DNA of 64,000 bases from Sphingorhabdus sp. (GTDB lineage Bacteria; Pseudomonadota; Alphaproteobacteria; Sphingomonadales; Sphingomonadaceae). Both the position numbers and the translations under genes were made by a program. Below the pieces are notes generated by a model that was not told where the DNA came from, searched no databases, and saw only the letters and a list, made by a program, of their open reading frames with translations. This document shows positions 1 through 7,635 of the stretch, in pieces (within the stretch, counting starts at the first letter, position 1; the number at the start of each line of letters is the position of its first letter). The stretch spans positions 186,001 through 250,000 of the forward strand of contig JANQNO010000002.1 of the NCBI GenBank assembly GCA_028279555.1. Reading direction: 5' to 3'.

Positions 1-1
1 G

Positions 2-526
2 CATATCTCAATCCAACTTGGCGGCATGCTCGTTTTTGCCGCCGATGATGCTGGCCTGAAATGGCTGGCTGGCAAGCTGCCGAAAGATGATCGCTTCCCG
101 ATGCGGCTGAACCACCATGCCGCGTTTCATTCTCCTCTGCTCGATCATATCGTGCCCGAGGCGCAAGCGAATAACCCGATGGAGAGCTTTGGCGGCGGGC
201 GGATACCGCTGATTGACGGAACCGGGCGGATCTGGTCGCCCAAAGCCTTCGATCCTGCGGGAATCTATCGATACACGCTGGGGCATCAAATCAACCGCAG
301 CTATGATTTTTCGCGCGCTGTTCAGGTCGCTGCAGCGGAATTCGCCCCCGATCGCATCATTATCCTCGGCCCCGGAACAACGCTGGGCGCGCCAACCGCA
401 CAGGCGCTGATTGATGCAGGATTAAACAGCTTTTCAGGTAAGGCGGAGTTCCAAAAGTTGCAAAATGACGATCCCTATCTGCTGTCGATGGGGATTGAGG
501 AACAAAGAAAAATCGCTTGCGGATGA
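2..526 (+). CDS. FabD-like acyltransferase (ACP S-malonyltransferase family), C-terminal part
   Basis: The reading frame is open from the first bases of the window, so the start lies outside it and only about 174 C-terminal residues are visible. The stretch NHHAAFHSPLL resembles the catalytic-His region of malonyl-CoA:ACP transacylases, and ILGPGTTLGAPTAQALI resembles the C-terminal ELGPG..L segment of that fold. The active-site GHSxGE motif would lie upstream of the window, so catalytic competence cannot be judged. A separate, complete fabD is present at 16147, which makes this a paralogue of unknown substrate. It is followed by 6-phosphogluconolactonase after a 70-base gap. Family assignment is moderate; specific function is not claimed. 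Confidence 0.6.
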   Translation, partial: HISIQLGGMLVFAADDAGLKWLAGKLPKDDRFPMRLNHHAAFHSPLLDHIVPEAQANNPMESFGGGRIPLIDGTGRIWSPKAFDPAGIYRYTLGHQINRSYDFSRAVQVAAAEFAPDRIIILGPGTTLGAPTAQALIDAGLNSFSGKAEFQKLQNDDPYLLSMGIEEQRKIACG

Positions 527-596
527 CACCATCGATTCAGCCTGTTAGGCAGACCGCATCCGATTCACCAACAAGAATAAAGGGAATTGTCGCCAC

Positions 597-1298
597 ATGG
601 CCGAAGAAATCGAATTCTGGGATTTTGAAGATGAGGGCGAAATGGTCGAGGCCGTGGCCGGCGATATCAAATTCATCATCGAAAGCGCGCTCGATGCGCG
701 CGGCGAAGCGCTTGTCGCCTTTCCGGGTGGCTCCACGCCGGCACCGATTTTCGACAAGCTGGCGGCTTCCGACATCAAATGGAAATATGTGACCATCGTG
801 CCGACCGACGACCGTCTGGTGGCGGTCAATAGCGAGCTTTCCAATGTCGCCGATATTGCCCGCATTTTTCTGCCGCTTGGTGCGCGCGTGTTGCCGCTGA
901 CCAGCGAGGCAGAGGATTACAAGCTTGCCGGCAATGCCGCCAATGCCCGCCTTAGCGACCTGAAATGGCCGCCGGACCTGGTCTGGCTGGGCATGGGCGC
1001 GGATGGGCACACGGCCTCGATTTTCCCGGGGCCGGATATGGAAGATGCGCTCGAAGGGCCGGATGATATGCTTGCCACCGGCATCGAGCCCGATCCGCTG
1101 CCCGAAGAGGCGCCGGTCAACCGGGTGACCATGACCGCTGCGGCGATCAGGCAGGCACGAACGACGATGCTCGTCTTCAAGGGCGCGGGCAAGCGGGCGG
1201 TACTCGACGAGGCCATTGCCCTGGGCGCAGAGTCGCCCTATCCGATCGGGCGTGTGATCGACAAAATCACCGTGCCGATCGATATCTATTGCATGTGA
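597..1298 (+). CDS. pgl: 6-phosphogluconolactonase
   Basis: The 233-residue protein hydrolyses 6-phosphogluconolactone to 6-phosphogluconate in the cytosol (pentose-phosphate or Entner-Doudoroff entry). It has the family's early glycine-rich substrate loop (FPGGSTPAPIF), the VPTDDRLV segment and the LGMGADGHTASIFPG signature of the SOL/DevB-type lactonase family. Length is normal for the family. The ATG start at 597 precedes the conserved core by about 45 residues. The gene ends 13 bases from the convergent PilZ gene. No zwf or edd gene is visible in the window, so operon membership lies at most to the left. Confidence 0.93.
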   Translation: MAEEIEFWDFEDEGEMVEAVAGDIKFIIESALDARGEALVAFPGGSTPAPIFDKLAASDIKWKYVTIVPTDDRLVAVNSELSNVADIARIFLPLGARVLPLTSEAEDYKLAGNAANARLSDLKWPPDLVWLGMGADGHTASIFPGPDMEDALEGPDDMLATGIEPDPLPEEAPVNRVTMTAAAIRQARTTMLVFKGAGKRAVLDEAIALGAESPYPIGRVIDKITVPIDIYCM

Positions 1299-1311
1299 GT
1301 AAGGAGCGCGG

Positions 1312-1713
1312 TCAGATAGGCCGCAAATTGCGCTTCTTGCTGTCTTCTTGGCGGTCGAGTTTCTTCAGATAGAAGGGCACGTCGGATTCGCCCTGGCCCA
1401 CCGGTTTGCGGGCAACTTTGGGATCGATCGGCTGATCGAAAGCGATTCCGATCCGGCCCTCGGCGACCCATGCCACCGTGCCGGTGATCCAGCCGATATT
1501 GCGCAGGTTGAGCTCGACCTTCTCGCCCCGGGCCACCTGGACGGGGGCTTCGGCCATCAATCCGCCGGCAGAAAGATTGCGAATTCGAACCTCGCCCTCT
1601 TCCTTGGAAGCCGGAAACCGCAGGACGGCCTTCAAAAACAGGCTATCTCGGTCCGCATCGCGCTTTGCGACGCCTTCGCTGGATTCAGAAATTTTTCGCG
1701 ACAGATCAACCAT
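1312..1713 (-). CDS. PilZ domain protein
   Basis: A 133-residue single-domain PilZ protein, a probable cyclic-di-GMP effector. The conserved core is visible as an N-terminal basic stretch (LRFPASKEEGEVRIRNLSAGG) followed by the beta-barrel piece GWITGTVAWVAEGRIGIAF. The frame stays open further upstream, but MVDLSRK at 1713 is the likely start: it is preceded by an AGGAAT-type ribosome site and gives the usual size. The canonical RxxxR motif is not cleanly present, so ligand binding is uncertain. It converges on pgl and is transcribed in the same direction as dksA, 140 bases downstream of that gene. Output partner unknown. Confidence 0.8.
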   Translation of the reverse strand: MVDLSRKISESSEGVAKRDADRDSLFLKAVLRFPASKEEGEVRIRNLSAGGLMAEAPVQVARGEKVELNLRNIGWITGTVAWVAEGRIGIAFDQPIDPKVARKPVGQGESDVPFYLKKLDRQEDSKKRNLRPI

Positions 1714-1853
1714 TTGTATTCCTGGCACCCTGAAATAACTTTTTACATGATGAAAATTGCCAGAAAGAGGTAGCAAAAAAGTTAACGGCGACCCCCGAAA
1801 TGCTTGGCTTTGCGTTCTTTTGTTAACCAAGCGGCTGCGGAAGCAGGGCCGGT

Positions 1854-2318
1854 CTAGTCGTCGCGCGAGATCCGTTCGCGCCGTTCGTGCTTTTCCTGCG
1901 CCTCCAGCGTCATTGTCGCGATCGGCCTTGCGCGAAGCCTTGCCAGCGAGATGGGTTCGCCGGTGACCTGGCAATAGCCATATTCGCCTTCCTCGATCCG
2001 GCGCAGCGCCGCATCGATCTTGGCGATCAGCTTGCGCTGGCGGTCGCGCGTCCTCAGTTCGATCCCCCAATCGGTCTCGCTCGACGCACGATCATTCAGG
2101 TCGGGTTCGCGAATGGGGCCGTCCTGAAGCGAATCAAGCGTACCGCGCGATTCGGCCAGAATGTCGTTACGCCAGTCGTTGAGTTGCCGCCGGAAAAATT
2201 CCAGCTGCATGGGATTCATGAACTCTTCTTTATCGGACGGTTCATAACCATCCTGCAATTGAATATCGGAAGATTTTGATTTAGAAGCTTTTTTCTTTCT
2301 CTTGGCGCTGGCGGCCAT
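1854..2318 (-). CDS. dksA: RNA polymerase-binding transcription factor DksA, low-cysteine type
   Basis: A 154-residue DksA, the (p)ppGpp co-regulator that enters the RNA polymerase secondary channel. The N-terminal 25 residues are lysine/serine rich; the coiled coil follows, with the tip region around DLNDRASSETDWGIELRTRDR. The C-terminal globular part reads GYCQVTGEPISLARLRARP, so only one of the four zinc-ligand cysteines of the E. coli protein remains; this matches zinc-independent DksA variants known in alphaproteobacteria and in Pseudomonas DksA2. Start ATG at 2318 has a GGAG-like site upstream. A conspicuous palindrome lies about 100 bases upstream. Confidence 0.92.
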   Translation of the reverse strand: MAASAKRKKKASKSKSSDIQLQDGYEPSDKEEFMNPMQLEFFRRQLNDWRNDILAESRGTLDSLQDGPIREPDLNDRASSETDWGIELRTRDRQRKLIAKIDAALRRIEEGEYGYCQVTGEPISLARLRARPIATMTLEAQEKHERRERISRDD

Positions 2319-2690
2319 TCCTGTCTCTCCACATCAAAATAAGCTTCCGGCGAAGCTGAATCCCGGATGCCTTCCCGGTATGTCGCGGCCTATAGACTCG
2401 GCCATGGATGCAGACAAGCCGATATTGCAGGGTAAGTGAATATCGGCTGAAAATCCGATATTTGGGCGAGCATTGTTAACAAATCGGCTCCGAAACAGTT
2501 CCACTTCGGGACGGCTTTCAAAAATCCCGGCAAATCGAGCAATAAAATTACGCGCCAGGCTTCCAAACAGGGTTAACGCAATTGAGCTTAACCTCTTATT
2601 CTGGCTTGCTCGCTACATCAGGAGGCGGAAAAAAGGGCATTCCATCGGTTTCCCGGGATTTCTCTCCAAGGCTGAAGAAGGTTTATAACA
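2319..2690. other. Divergent intergenic region dksA / Ser-rich gene
   Basis: This 372-base stretch separates dksA (leftward) from the Ser/Gly-rich gene (rightward) and must hold both promoters. I see no convincing coding frame. It contains the AGCCGATATT inverted repeat listed separately, a third half-site at 2454-2463, and an AT-richer stretch with two TTAAC boxes near 2572-2593. Their 11-base spacing is not that of the CtrA consensus, so no regulator is assigned. Confidence 0.5.
2417..2448. promoter_or_regulatory. Perfect 10-bp inverted repeat, candidate operator
   Basis: AGCCGATATT at 2417-2426 is repeated in perfect inversion as AATATCGGCT at 2439-2448 with a 12-base spacer. A third near-copy, TCCGATATTT, lies at 2454-2463. 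The first eight bases of the motif (as AATATCGG) also occur inside the dksA coding region near 2264. The arrangement looks like a dimer-binding operator with an extra half-site between divergent genes. The cognate regulator is unknown; a chance palindrome of this size is unlikely but not excluded. Confidence 0.4.
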
Positions 2691-3980
2691 ATGTCTGTAC
2701 GCATGGCTTTAGCAAAATTATGTGCCTGTACCTGCGGGGGCGCCATCATTGGTGGCGGCGCGGTGCAAGTGACGGCAGGGGCACCCGGACCGGGCTATCA
2801 GGAAGTCCGCAAGGTGAAGACCGTCAAGCGCAAAAAGGTCAAGGCCCGCAAAATTGCGCGCCATGCACCAACACGCAAAACGAAGCGCGTTCGTCGTATC
2901 AAGAAAACGACCACAACGACCAGTTGTACGCCCACAGTCGTGAAGGTGGCGTCGCAGGCTGCGGCTCCGGTTCCCCTTCCGCCCGTTCCTATTCCCTACA
3001 CGCCTCCTCCGGCTCCTGTTTATCAGGGTGATTTCGGCGGTGGTGCTGTACCTATCGTGGTCGGCGGCAGCGGCGGCTATGGCGGTGGCTTCGGCGGTGG
3101 CGGCTTCTTCGGAGGTTTCTTCGGCGGCGGCGGAGGCGGTGGCGGCACCGTTGTGATCTCCTCAACATCCAGCGGCGGTTCGACCAGCAGTTCGACGGGC
3201 GGCTTTACCTCCACGGGTGGGTCGACCTCGACCTCAACCGGTGGTATCACGTCGACGGGCGGCTCAACGAGTACTTCGTCAGGCAGTATCAGCACTTCGA
3301 CCGGTGGGGTCAGTACCTCTACAGGGGGCGTCAGTACTTCTACCGGCGGCGTCAGCACCTCGACCGGCGGCGTGTCCACGTCTACCGGCGGTGTGACCAG
3401 TTCTTCTTCGTCTTCGAGCAGCTCGTCATCTTCAAGCTCGTCCTCCTCCAGCAGCAGCTCCTCTTCGAGCGGCGGCGGCAAAGGTGGTGGTAAAGGCGGC
3501 GGCAAAGGCGGTTCGTCCGGTGGTTCCGGCGGCTCAGGCGGCAGCTCCTCTTCGACAAGCGGCGGTTCGTCCTCGAGCAGCAGTTCCTCCTCATCGAGCA
3601 GCGGTTCGTCGTCAGGCGGCAGCTCCAGCTTCGGCGGATCGTCGAGCTTCGGTGGCAGCACCAGTTCGTCGAGCGGTTCGTCAAGCTCCTCAAGCAGCTC
3701 GTCTTCGTCGGGCGGTTCTTCGACCAGCTCCGGCGCGACCAGCAGCGGTGCTTCGTCGAGCTTCGGCGGCAGCACGAGCACTTCCTCGGGCTCTTCGTCC
3801 AGCTCGTCGAGCAGCTCTTCCTCATCGTCGAGCTCTTCCAGCAGCTCGGGCGGATCAAGTGGCGGTTCAACCGGCGGTACCGATGTTCCCGCCCCGCCGA
3901 TGGTCCTGCTCTTCGGTGCAGCGGCAGCAGCACTCTTCGCGCGCCGCAAGACCAAGAAGAAAGAGCTCGAAACAGCTTAA
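2691..3980 (+). CDS. Ser/Gly-rich secreted low-complexity protein with PEP-CTERM-like anchor
   Basis: A 429-residue protein of unusual composition. Residues about 5-30 form a hydrophobic N-terminal segment (possible signal). Residues about 38-72 are very basic (VKTVKRKKVKARK). A proline-rich part is followed by a Gly/Phe-rich part (GGGFFGGFFGGGG). Residues about 160-395 are almost only Ser, Gly and Thr, with a STSTGGV heptad repeated at least four times. The end reads VPAPP, then a hydrophobic run LLFGAAAAALFA, then ARRKTKKK, the tripartite layout of PEP-CTERM-type sorting signals. I infer export and surface or matrix location. A terminator follows directly. The frame bias is real; the antisense frame is only its shadow. 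Function unknown. Confidence 0.75.
   Translation: MSVRMALAKLCACTCGGAIIGGGAVQVTAGAPGPGYQEVRKVKTVKRKKVKARKIARHAPTRKTKRVRRIKKTTTTTSCTPTVVKVASQAAAPVPLPPVPIPYTPPPAPVYQGDFGGGAVPIVVGGSGGYGGGFGGGGFFGGFFGGGGGGGGTVVISSTSSGGSTSSSTGGFTSTGGSTSTSTGGITSTGGSTSTSSGSISTSTGGVSTSTGGVSTSTGGVSTSTGGVSTSTGGVTSSSSSSSSSSSSSSSSSSSSSSSSGGGKGGGKGGGKGGSSGGSGGSGGSSSSTSGGSSSSSSSSSSSSGSSSGGSSSFGGSSSFGGSTSSSSGSSSSSSSSSSSGGSSTSSGATSSGASSSFGGSTSTSSGSSSSSSSSSSSSSSSSSSSGGSSGGSTGGTDVPAPPMVLLFGAAAAALFARRKTKKKELETA
3298..3400 (+). repeat. 21-base tandem repeat in the Ser-rich gene
   Basis: About five in-frame copies of a 21-base unit encode the heptad STSTGGV (consensus beginning ACCGGYGGCGTC). Copies differ mainly at third codon positions (agtacttct, agcacctcg, tccacgtct), so the peptide repeat is better preserved than the DNA repeat, which suggests selection on the protein after old duplications. 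Confidence 0.8.
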
Positions 3981-4004
3981 TCTGCGGAAAATCAGGAATA
4001 GCGG

Positions 4005-4036
4005 AAAGGGCGGCCATCTGGTCGCCCTTTTCTTTT
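4005..4036 (+). terminator. Rho-independent terminator after the Ser-rich gene
   Basis: The arm AAAGGGCG at 4005-4012 pairs with CGCCCTTT at 4023-4030, with an inner CCA..TGG extension, followed by TCTTTT. It lies 25 bases after the stop codon of the Ser-rich gene and about 45 bases before serS. Confidence 0.8.
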
Positions 4037-4079
4037 GCCCCTTGCACGGCGGCAAGCTGCTCGGCATAGCGCAGCCATT

Positions 4080-5510
4080 ATGCATGACCTGAAGTTTATT
4101 CGCGACAATCCCGATGCTTTCGATGCCGCGCTGGCGCGGCGCGGACATGCCACGGTTGCGGCAGAGATACTGGCGCTCGACGAGAAACGGCGTGCGGTTC
4201 AGACCGAGTTGCAGGAAGCCCAGGCCCGCCGCAATGAAGCCTCCAAGGCGATCGGCCAGGCGATGGGGCAGGGCGACAAGGACAAGGCCGAAGCGCTCAA
4301 GGCCGAAGTCGGCGCGCTCAAGGAAAAAATGCCGCAATTGGAGGAAGAGGAGCGCGAGGCGGGGAAGGCGCTGAATGACCTGCTGGCAGGCCTGCCAAAC
4401 CTTCCTGCCGATGATGTGCCGGATGGCGCGGATGAGGCCGAAAATGTCGAGCTATCGACTTGGGGAGAGAAACCCGCATTTGATTTTGAACCGCAGGAAC
4501 ATGCCGACTTCGCCCCGGCACTGGGCATGGATTTCGGGACGGGCGTCAAATTATCTGGCGCGCGGTTCACTTTCCTACGCGGCAATATGGCGCAGCTGCA
4601 CCGTGCGCTCGGTCAATTCATGATCGACCGGCAGACGCGTGAAAATGGCTATAGCGAATGCATGCCGCCGGTGCTTGTCCGCGATGAGGCCATGTATGGC
4701 ACCGACAAGCTACCCAAATTTGCGGAAGATAGCTTTCAGACCTCACTCACGATCCCCGAGAGCGATTTCGAGCTTGCTGTGGACGCTGCAATCAAGACAC
4801 TCCAAGATCAAGGCGGAGTGATGCCTGAAAATCCCGAGGAAATCCGGAAAGACTCGATTCATCTCATCAAGGAATGGGCTGAGAAAACAAACGTCGCCCG
4901 CCGCTGGCTGATCCCGACCTCCGAAGTTTCGTTAACCGCCTCGGTGATGGACGACATTCTCACGCATGATGCGCTGCCCCTGCGGTTTGCGGCACTCACG
5001 CAGTGTTTCCGCAGCGAGGCGGGCGCGGCCGGCAAGGACACCCGCGGATTCATACGCCAGCATCAGTTTGAAAAATGCGAGCTGGTCTCGGTCACCCGCC
5101 CCGAGGACAGCGAGGCAGAGCATGAGCGCATGACCGAATGCGCAGAGGGCATCCTGCAAGCACTGGGGCTGCATTATCGCAAGATGCTGCTGTGCACCGG
5201 CGATATGGGCTTTGGCGCGCGCAAAACCTATGATCTGGAGGTCTGGCTGCCGGGGCAGGGTGCTTACCGGGAGATCAGCTCCTGTTCCAACACCGGCGAT
5301 TTTCAGGCGCGGCGGATGAATGCGCGCTTTCGCCGTGAAGGCGAGAAAAAGCCTGAATTTGTGCATACGCTCAACGGCTCCGGCCTCGCCGTGGGCCGGA
5401 CATTGGTGGCGATTATCGAAAATTATCAGCAGGCTGATGGTTCGGTTGTCATCCCCGATGCGCTGAAACCCTATATGGGCGGTGTGGAGAGCATCGCGCC
5501 GGAAGGCTGA
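4080..5510 (+). CDS. serS: Seryl-tRNA synthetase with an internal insertion
   Basis: Class II synthetase that charges tRNA-Ser (cytosol). The start is ATG at 4080 ([15 protein letters not shown]), the usual SerRS beginning; an earlier in-frame start would lie in the terminator region. Order: N-terminal antiparallel coiled-coil arm (about 25-105), then the catalytic core with CFRSEAG (motif 2) and [18 protein letters not shown] (motif 3). At 476 residues it is about 45-50 longer than the usual 425-430. The excess sits at residues about 223-275, between EDSFQTS and WLIPTSEV, where other bacterial SerRS have a very short loop; it is mostly charged and helical-looking. A palindromic repeat/terminator follows. 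Confidence 0.95.
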   Translation: MHDLKFIRDNPDAFDAALARRGHATVAAEILALDEKRRAVQTELQEAQARRNEASKAIGQAMGQGDKDKAEALKAEVGALKEKMPQLEEEEREAGKALNDLLAGLPNLPADDVPDGADEAENVELSTWGEKPAFDFEPQEHADFAPALGMDFGTGVKLSGARFTFLRGNMAQLHRALGQFMIDRQTRENGYSECMPPVLVRDEAMYGTDKLPKFAEDSFQTSLTIPESDFELAVDAAIKTLQDQGGVMPENPEEIRKDSIHLIKEWAEKTNVARRWLIPTSEVSLTASVMDDILTHDALPLRFAALTQCFRSEAGAAGKDTRGFIRQHQFEKCELVSVTRPEDSEAEHERMTECAEGILQALGLHYRKMLLCTGDMGFGARKTYDLEVWLPGQGAYREISSCSNTGDFQARRMNARFRREGEKKPEFVHTLNGSGLAVGRTLVAIIENYQQADGSVVIPDALKPYMGGVESIAPEG

Positions 5511-5515
5511 GTTGC

Positions 5516-5616
5516 AACCGCAGTGCTGAGCCGGAAACGCCGTCGGCGCTTCCGGATGTCGAAGCACGCTTCTCGGCTGTGAGACGCCCTTCGACTGGCT
5601 CAGGGCTGCGGTTTTT
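5516..5616 (+). terminator. Palindromic repeat (CTGAGC/GTCGAAG family) acting as serS terminator
   Basis: The outer arms AACCGCAG (5516-5523) and CTGCGGTT (5606-5613) are perfectly complementary and are followed by a T run, so the element should terminate serS transcription. Inside are the GTCGAAG and CTTCGAC blocks shared with the copies at 36303-36373 and 52660-52737. Unlike those, this copy carries an additional near-perfect 25-base palindrome at 5531-5555 (CCGGAAACGCCG, one base, CGGCGCTTCCGG), which splits one arm of the parent repeat. Confidence 0.7.
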
Positions 5617-5626
5617 CAAACTGATC

Positions 5627-6832
5627 TCAAGCCGCCAGTGCGGAATAGAGCATGGTCTTGATCTCGCGCCGGATCGGATATTGCATCGACGGCATTAGCT
5701 GGGTCATGAAAATCATGATGATGTCCTCCACCGGGTCGACAAAAAAGGCGGTCGAGAACATCCCGCCCCAGTGAAATTCGCCCTTCGAGCACGGGAGCAT
5801 GGTTGCCGCGGGATTCTCGACAATTCCGAAGCCAAGCCCGAAGACATGTCCGGCATTGTCCGCTTCGCTGAAAAGCGACTTCGAATGCTGCGTCAGATCG
5901 CCGCCGCCCGGCAGGTGATTGGATGTCATCAATTCAAGCGTTTTGGGGCTGACGATCTGTTCGCCGTCGAGCGCGCCGCCATTCAAAAGCATGCGGCAGA
6001 AGCGGTGATAATCCGCCATTGTCGACGCGAGCCCGCCGCCGCCTGATTGAAAATTGCATCTCCCTGCCCAGGCGCTTTTGGCCCCCGGTGCGTCATATTC
6101 TTCCATCAGCTTTTCGGGATGGTAGGAATAGCTTCTGGGAATCCGCCCGGCGCTTTCAGCAGGCACGGCAAAGCCCGTATCGACCATCCCGAGCGGAGCG
6201 AAAATATGCTTCTGGAAATAATCGCCCAGGCTCATGCCGGAAATGCGGGCGATGATGACGCCGAGTACATCGGTCGAGACCGAATAGTTCCAGCTGCTGC
6301 CTGGATCGAAATCAAGCGGAATTTGTGCCAGATGGCCGATAAATTCATCGTCTCCCTTGACCTTCACCCAGTTCTCCAGCTCGCTCTCGCGGTAAGCCGC
6401 GTCGACCGGCGTGCGCTCCTGAAAACTGTAAGTCAGGCCGGAAGTGTGGCGCAGCAAGTCAATAATCTGCATCGGCCTCGCCGGCGGACGCGTCACGAAA
6501 GGCGCGTTGCCGCCGCCGGCGACAAAGACGCCGAGATCTTCGAATTCGGGGAGATATTTCGCCACCGGGTGCGACAGAGCTACCTTTCCCTGCTCGACCA
6601 GCTGCATAAAGGCGATTGCGGTTATCGGCTTGGTCATCGACGCGATGCGAAAGATGGCATCCTCGGCAACACCCGACGTCCAGCGGTGGGCGATTTCATC
6701 GCCGCGCCCGATCAGCAGGTCACCGAAAGGCATCCGCCCGCTATCGAGGTAATTGGCGGTGATATGCGCACCGATGCGCTCCAGCCGGTCGGGCAGGAAG
6801 CCGAGCGCCTTGGCGTCGATCGAACCGTGCAT
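5627..6832 (-). CDS. Serine hydrolase, beta-lactamase / family VIII esterase type
   Basis: A 401-residue member of the beta-lactamase-fold serine hydrolases (class C-like; includes EstB-type esterases). The nucleophile motif SxxK is S65-M-T-K68 in FRIASMTKPI; the Tyr motif is YSV at 183. No signal peptide is seen, so it is probably cytosolic and more likely an esterase or lactone hydrolase than a true beta-lactamase. Its start codon overlaps the stop of the upstream SDR by one base (TGATG), so the two are translationally coupled together with the kinase further upstream. This places it in a lipid-catabolism operon; substrate unknown. Confidence 0.85.
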   Translation of the reverse strand: MHGSIDAKALGFLPDRLERIGAHITANYLDSGRMPFGDLLIGRGDEIAHRWTSGVAEDAIFRIASMTKPITAIAFMQLVEQGKVALSHPVAKYLPEFEDLGVFVAGGGNAPFVTRPPARPMQIIDLLRHTSGLTYSFQERTPVDAAYRESELENWVKVKGDDEFIGHLAQIPLDFDPGSSWNYSVSTDVLGVIIARISGMSLGDYFQKHIFAPLGMVDTGFAVPAESAGRIPRSYSYHPEKLMEEYDAPGAKSAWAGRCNFQSGGGGLASTMADYHRFCRMLLNGGALDGEQIVSPKTLELMTSNHLPGGGDLTQHSKSLFSEADNAGHVFGLGFGIVENPAATMLPCSKGEFHWGGMFSTAFFVDPVEDIIMIFMTQLMPSMQYPIRREIKTMLYSALAA

Positions 6833-7635
6833 CAGACGGCCGTTTGTCCGAATGGCTGACGTGTGACCGGGTGGCTGGAAGAAAGCCCGCCATCAACTGC
6901 GATAGACTGACCGTTGACATAGCTCGCCCGGTCGGATGCAAGGAACAGTGCCATTTGCGCAATTTCGATGGGCTCGCCGCCCCGGCGCAGCGGATTGAGC
7001 TGGCCGATCTTGTCCTCTTTCCCCTTTTCGCGCGCCATCGAGTAGATCGGCGCGGTCATGCCCGTTTCGATAATCCCGGGGCAAATACCGTTCACGCGGA
7101 CATTGCTGGTCGCCATCTGCTGCGCGCCGACCTTGACGAGGTTCATGACGCCCGCTTTGCTGGCCGAATAGGCCGGGCCGCCCGCACCCGAGCGGATGCC
7201 CGCAACGCTGGCGGTGCAGATGATCGAGCCGCCGCCATTGTCCGCCATATATTTGCCGGCATGCTTCACCATCAACCAGGGACCGATGAGGTTGACGCGC
7301 AGCACCTCCTGCCAATCCTCTACCGTATGATCGAAAATCCCTGCAAAACTGCCGCCGATTCCGGCGTTGGCAAAGGCGGCATGCAATCCGCCATATTGGC
7401 TTACTGCTGCATCGACCAGCTTGCCGACATCGTTTTCGATACCGGCATCGCATTGGATCGCCGTGACGTCGCCGCCGGTATCGCGAACCATCTGTGCCGT
7501 TTCCTGCAGTCCATCGCTGACATCGGCGATGACCAGCTTGGCTCCTTCCTGCGCGAACAGCAATGAAGATGCCCGGCCAATTCCGCTCGCGGCACCTGTA
7601 ATTATCGCAACTTTGTCATTCAATTCCCCGGTCAT
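6832..7635 (-). CDS. SDR family NAD(P)-dependent oxidoreductase
   Basis: A 267-residue classical short-chain dehydrogenase. The cofactor motif TGAASGIG is at residues 13-20, NAG at 90-92, and the catalytic Ser143, Tyr156 and Lys160 (YSASK) are all present. D38 after the second strand (VIADVS) suggests NAD(H) preference. It overlaps the upstream kinase gene by four bases (ATGA) and the downstream hydrolase by one, so it is the middle gene of a tightly coupled set. A hydroxyacyl or sterol-like alcohol substrate is plausible from context but not shown. Confidence 0.88.
   Translation of the reverse strand: MTGELNDKVAIITGAASGIGRASSLLFAQEGAKLVIADVSDGLQETAQMVRDTGGDVTAIQCDAGIENDVGKLVDAAVSQYGGLHAAFANAGIGGSFAGIFDHTVEDWQEVLRVNLIGPWLMVKHAGKYMADNGGGSIICTASVAGIRSGAGGPAYSASKAGVMNLVKVGAQQMATSNVRVNGICPGIIETGMTAPIYSMAREKGKEDKIGQLNPLRRGGEPIEIAQMALFLASDRASYVNGQSIAVDGGLSSSHPVTRQPFGQTAV

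Noticed and set aside
2572-2593. Paired TTAAC boxes as a CtrA site
   Set aside because: The spacing between the TTAA elements is 11 bases instead of the seven required by the CtrA consensus.
3298-3400. Regularly spaced repeats resembling a short CRISPR array
   Set aside because: The units are contiguous in-frame 21-mers encoding STSTGGV with no unique spacers.
3077-3955. Long antisense frame rich in Glu, Asp, Leu and Pro opposite the Ser-rich gene
   Set aside because: It is the mirror of poly-Ser and Gly codons (GAA/GAG/GAC from TTC/CTC/GTC), lacks a ribosome site and has no family resemblance; a shadow of the real gene.
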